Part shown: piece after piece, positions 5,914 through 7,289 of the stretch
How positions within the stretch are numbered: the stretch's first letter is position 1
How the letters are laid out: the number at the start of each line of letters is the position of its first letter
From: Acidimicrobiaceae bacterium
GTDB taxonomy: Bacteria; Actinomycetota; Acidimicrobiia; Acidimicrobiales; Ilumatobacteraceae
NCBI GenBank assembly: GCA_947486675.1
Contig: CANKUF010000034.1
Coordinates: forward strand, 1 to 7,289
Direction of reading: 5' to 3'
Length of the DNA: 7,289 nucleotides
Translations under genes and position numbers: made by a program
Notes under the pieces: generated by a model
Databases searched by the model: none
Told to the model about the DNA's origin: nothing
Seen by the model: the letters and a program-made list of their open reading frames with translations, nothing else

Positions 5914-6375
5914 ATGGCTACAGCAAAAAAGACAGCAAAGAAAACCGCAAAAAAGACTGCTAAAAAAGCAGTGAAGAAAGCGCCAAAGAAACCAGCGAAG
6001 AAGTCTGCCGCACCAGCAAAATCCACTGCGCCACTTGGACCGTATACCCCTGTAGTGCGCGCAGGAGACTGGGTCATTGTCTCGGGCCAGCTCGGCGTTG
6101 TCGAAGGCAAAATCGTTTCGGGTGGAGTTGCTAAGCAAACCGCACAAGCCGTGGTCAACCTGAAGGCTCAGTTGGCGTCTGCCGGTTGCAACATTCACGA
6201 CGTAAAGAAAACACTGTGCTTCCTTACCGACATGGACACCTTTGCCACATTTAACACGGCATATGTTGCTGGGTTTGATGGAAGCCGACCAGCACGCAGC
6301 ACCATTGGTGTTGCCTCGCTCCCATTTGGTGGTGCGGTGGAGATCGAAGCCTGGGCTTTCAAGCCACTACGGTAA
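5914..6375 (+). CDS. RidA (YjgF/YER057c/UK114) family protein with lysine-rich H1-like N-terminal tail
   Basis: This is a 153-residue protein. Residues 37-153 form a complete RidA domain: GPYTPVVRAGDWVIVSGQ (Tyr44, Ser57-Gly58-Gln59), the PARSTIGVASLP motif with Arg128 as the expected substrate-carboxylate-binding arginine, and VEIEAWA with Glu145. RidA enzymes are cytosolic trimers that hydrolyse reactive enamines and imines to keto compounds and ammonia. Residues 1-36 are an added tail with 15 lysines and no acidic residue. Its seven Lys-Lys pairs are spaced exactly four residues apart (5-6 to 29-30), resembling the C-terminal tails of histone H1 and actinobacterial HU. The ATG at 5914 was chosen over the in-frame ATG at 5869, because TACGCT lies six bases upstream and 5869 overlaps the divergent promoter. 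It is followed after five bases by a microprotein gene and then an amidohydrolase, probably one operon. Confidence 0.9.
   Translation: MATAKKTAKKTAKKTAKKAVKKAPKKPAKKSAAPAKSTAPLGPYTPVVRAGDWVIVSGQLGVVEGKIVSGGVAKQTAQAVVNLKAQLASAGCNIHDVKKTLCFLTDMDTFATFNTAYVAGFDGSRPARSTIGVASLPFGGAVEIEAWAFKPLR
5923..6003 (+). repeat. Tandem 12-base repeat coding the Ala-Lys-Lys-Thr tail
   Basis: Within ridA the DNA repeats a four-codon unit (Ala-Lys-Lys-Thr, later Ala-Lys-Lys-Ala/Pro and variants) about seven times. Codon choice differs between copies: AAA AAG, AAG AAA and AAA AAA all occur for the lysine pairs. The repeat looks old or selected at protein level, not freshly expanded by slippage. Confidence 0.7.
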
Positions 6376-6380
6376 TTGTC

Positions 6381-6536
6381 ATGCCTGGAGCCGTACTTAT
6401 TGTTCTCGCACTCATCAGTTTTCCCATAATTGTTGGTCTGTCCACTGCTGGACTAGCTGCGCTCATCGGATTCTTCCTGCAAAAAGATGCAGACAAGCGC
6501 CACGAGGGTAGTGAACTCATTGACGTCAACATCTGA
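6381..6536 (+). CDS. 51-residue single-pass membrane microprotein
   Basis: This is a short gene read from ATG 6381 to TGA 6534-6536. Residues 3-33 are almost wholly hydrophobic (AVLIVLALISFPIIVGLS, then AGLAALIGFFL), long enough for one membrane helix or a tight hairpin. A polar, charged tail follows (QKDADKRHEGSELIDVNI). The start is five bases after the ridA stop, and the end overlaps the presumed start of the amidohydrolase gene by about 26 bases, which is typical of coupled operon genes. There is no clear ribosome-binding site or -10 box of its own. No family is recognised. It could be a membrane anchor or a small regulator of a neighbouring protein, or merely an open frame. The hydrophobic profile, the sharp switch to a charged tail and the operon fit favour a real gene. 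Confidence 0.6.
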   Translation: MPGAVLIVLALISFPIIVGLSTAGLAALIGFFLQKDADKRHEGSELIDVNI

Positions 6537-7289
6537 TCTTCTCATTCGCAACGCGGCATTAGTCGCAACGGTTGACAATCAGCGCAGGGAAATTTCTGGT
6601 GGATGGGTTGCCATCACCAATGGAATCATTTCTGGAATTGGTACTGCAGGCAGTGAACCAACTGCAACTCGGACCATCGATGCAACAGATTGTTTAGTGA
6701 CACCAGGATTGGTGAACACACACCATCACTTGTATCAAAACCTTACGCGTGCATTTCCACCAATGACCAATGCTGCGTTGTTTGGCTGGCTAAAAACGCT
6801 GTATCCATTGTGGAGCACGTTGAACGAAGAGTCTGCACATGTTTCAGCGTGGGTTGGGCTTGCCGAATTAGCGCTGTCGGGTTGCACAACATCAACTGAT
6901 CACTTGTATGTGCACCCCGCAGGTGCTGGTGATTTGTTGAGTGCAGAAATTTCTGCAGCCAAAGACATTGGCATGCGATTTCATCCAACGCGAGGGTCAA
7001 TGTCGTTGTCAGAAAAAGATGGCGGTTTGCCACCAGACAACGTGGTGCAAGATCACGATGTGATTCTTGCCGAGTCGCAACGCATGGTGGAGATGCATCA
7101 CGATCGCAGTCACGGCGCGATGGTGCGCGTTGCGCTTGCTCCATGTTCGCCGTTTAGCGTGACAAAGAGGTTAATGATTGAATCGGCCGAGCTTGCAGAA
7201 AAATTAGATGTTCGTCTGCACACTCACTTTGCCGAAAACTCCGAAGACGACGATTTCTCAGTCGCCACATTCGGCTGTCTACCAACGCA
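6511..7289 (+). CDS. Amidohydrolase, 8-oxoguanine deaminase type (3' end outside window)
   Basis: This is the first 259 or so residues of an amidohydrolase-superfamily enzyme that continues past the right edge. An N-terminal beta region (DLLIRNAALVATVD, GGWVAI) leads to the barrel. The metal motif is LVNTHHHLYQNLTR, with His71 and His73 as HxH ligands. Later come STDHLY, RGSMSLSEKDGGLPPD (162-176, including Arg161), LAPCSPFSV, and LHTHFAE with metal ligand His239 and catalytic Glu242. The RGSMSL...GGLPPD and ATFGC elements match the 8-oxoguanine deaminase branch, near hydroxyatrazine hydrolases, as recalled from family members. It would release ammonia from a purine-like ring in the cytosol. 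The start is uncertain: GTG 6511, TTG 6520 and ATG 6487 are all in frame; GTG 6511 was chosen for length and for GAGGG just upstream (6504-6508), though that spacing is short. Confidence 0.87.
   Translation, partial: MNSLTSTSDLLIRNAALVATVDNQRREISGGWVAITNGIISGIGTAGSEPTATRTIDATDCLVTPGLVNTHHHLYQNLTRAFPPMTNAALFGWLKTLYPLWSTLNEESAHVSAWVGLAELALSGCTTSTDHLYVHPAGAGDLLSAEISAAKDIGMRFHPTRGSMSLSEKDGGLPPDNVVQDHDVILAESQRMVEMHHDRSHGAMVRVALAPCSPFSVTKRLMIESAELAEKLDVRLHTHFAENSEDDDFSVATFGCLPT

Noticed and set aside
5862..6158. Minus-strand open frame rich in Phe-Phe-Ala repeats opposite ridA
   Set aside because: It is the mirror image of the Lys-Lys codons (AAA/AAG read as TTT/CTT) in the RidA tail. The RidA frame is clearly the real one.
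6743..7144. Minus-strand open frame of 133 codons opposite the amidohydrolase
   Set aside because: The plus strand carries clear amidohydrolase motifs throughout; the opposite frame shows no family features.

Overview
The window is a gene-dense piece of a bacterial chromosome. The features point to an actinobacterium, most likely in or near the Acidimicrobiia. Base composition looks close to half G+C by eye. Four genes carry a TANNNT box exactly six bases before the start codon, the usual layout for leaderless mRNAs in Actinomycetota. The partial receiver protein, the long-form NfeD, Mrp and the Tat lipoprotein read like proteins of that group. This placement is inference, since no search was run. 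Very short gaps and overlapping stop codons suggest a compact, possibly aquatic, genome. No tRNA, rRNA, CRISPR array, insertion sequence or phage gene was seen, and no gene-free stretch exceeds 75 bases.

Layout. (1) Positions 1-228, minus strand: the N-terminal 76 residues of a response-regulator receiver protein, running off the left edge. (2) Positions 301-3390, plus strand: a tightly coupled three-gene run of a long-form NfeD membrane protein with a degenerate protease domain, an EamA/DMT permease (8-base overlap), and a NUDT19-like Nudix hydrolase (ATGA overlap). (3) Positions 3387-4574, minus strand: an Mrp/ApbC iron-sulfur carrier ATPase whose stop codon overlaps that of the Nudix gene. 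(4) Positions 4647-4976, plus strand: an A-type (HesB/IscA/ErpA) iron-sulfur carrier, divergent from mrp. (5) Positions 4982-5857, minus strand: a Tat-exported lipoprotein with a C-terminal thioredoxin-like domain. (6) From 5914 to the right edge, plus strand: a RidA enzyme with a histone-H1-like lysine tail, a 51-residue membrane microprotein, and the first 259 or so residues of an 8-oxoguanine deaminase-type amidohydrolase.

How the genes may work together. The divergent mrp/hesB pair is a coherent iron-sulfur trafficking unit. The ridA-microprotein-amidohydrolase run looks like the start of a nitrogen-heterocycle (purine) salvage or catabolism operon, with RidA clearing reactive imines or other deamination intermediates; this is inference. 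The NfeD-permease-Nudix run is probably one transcript, but no shared pathway is evident. The parts most worth a second look are the lysine-tailed RidA, the NfeD that appears to have lost its Ser-Lys dyad, the unannotated microprotein, and the recurrent leaderless promoter layout. No clearly new defence or mobile system was found.
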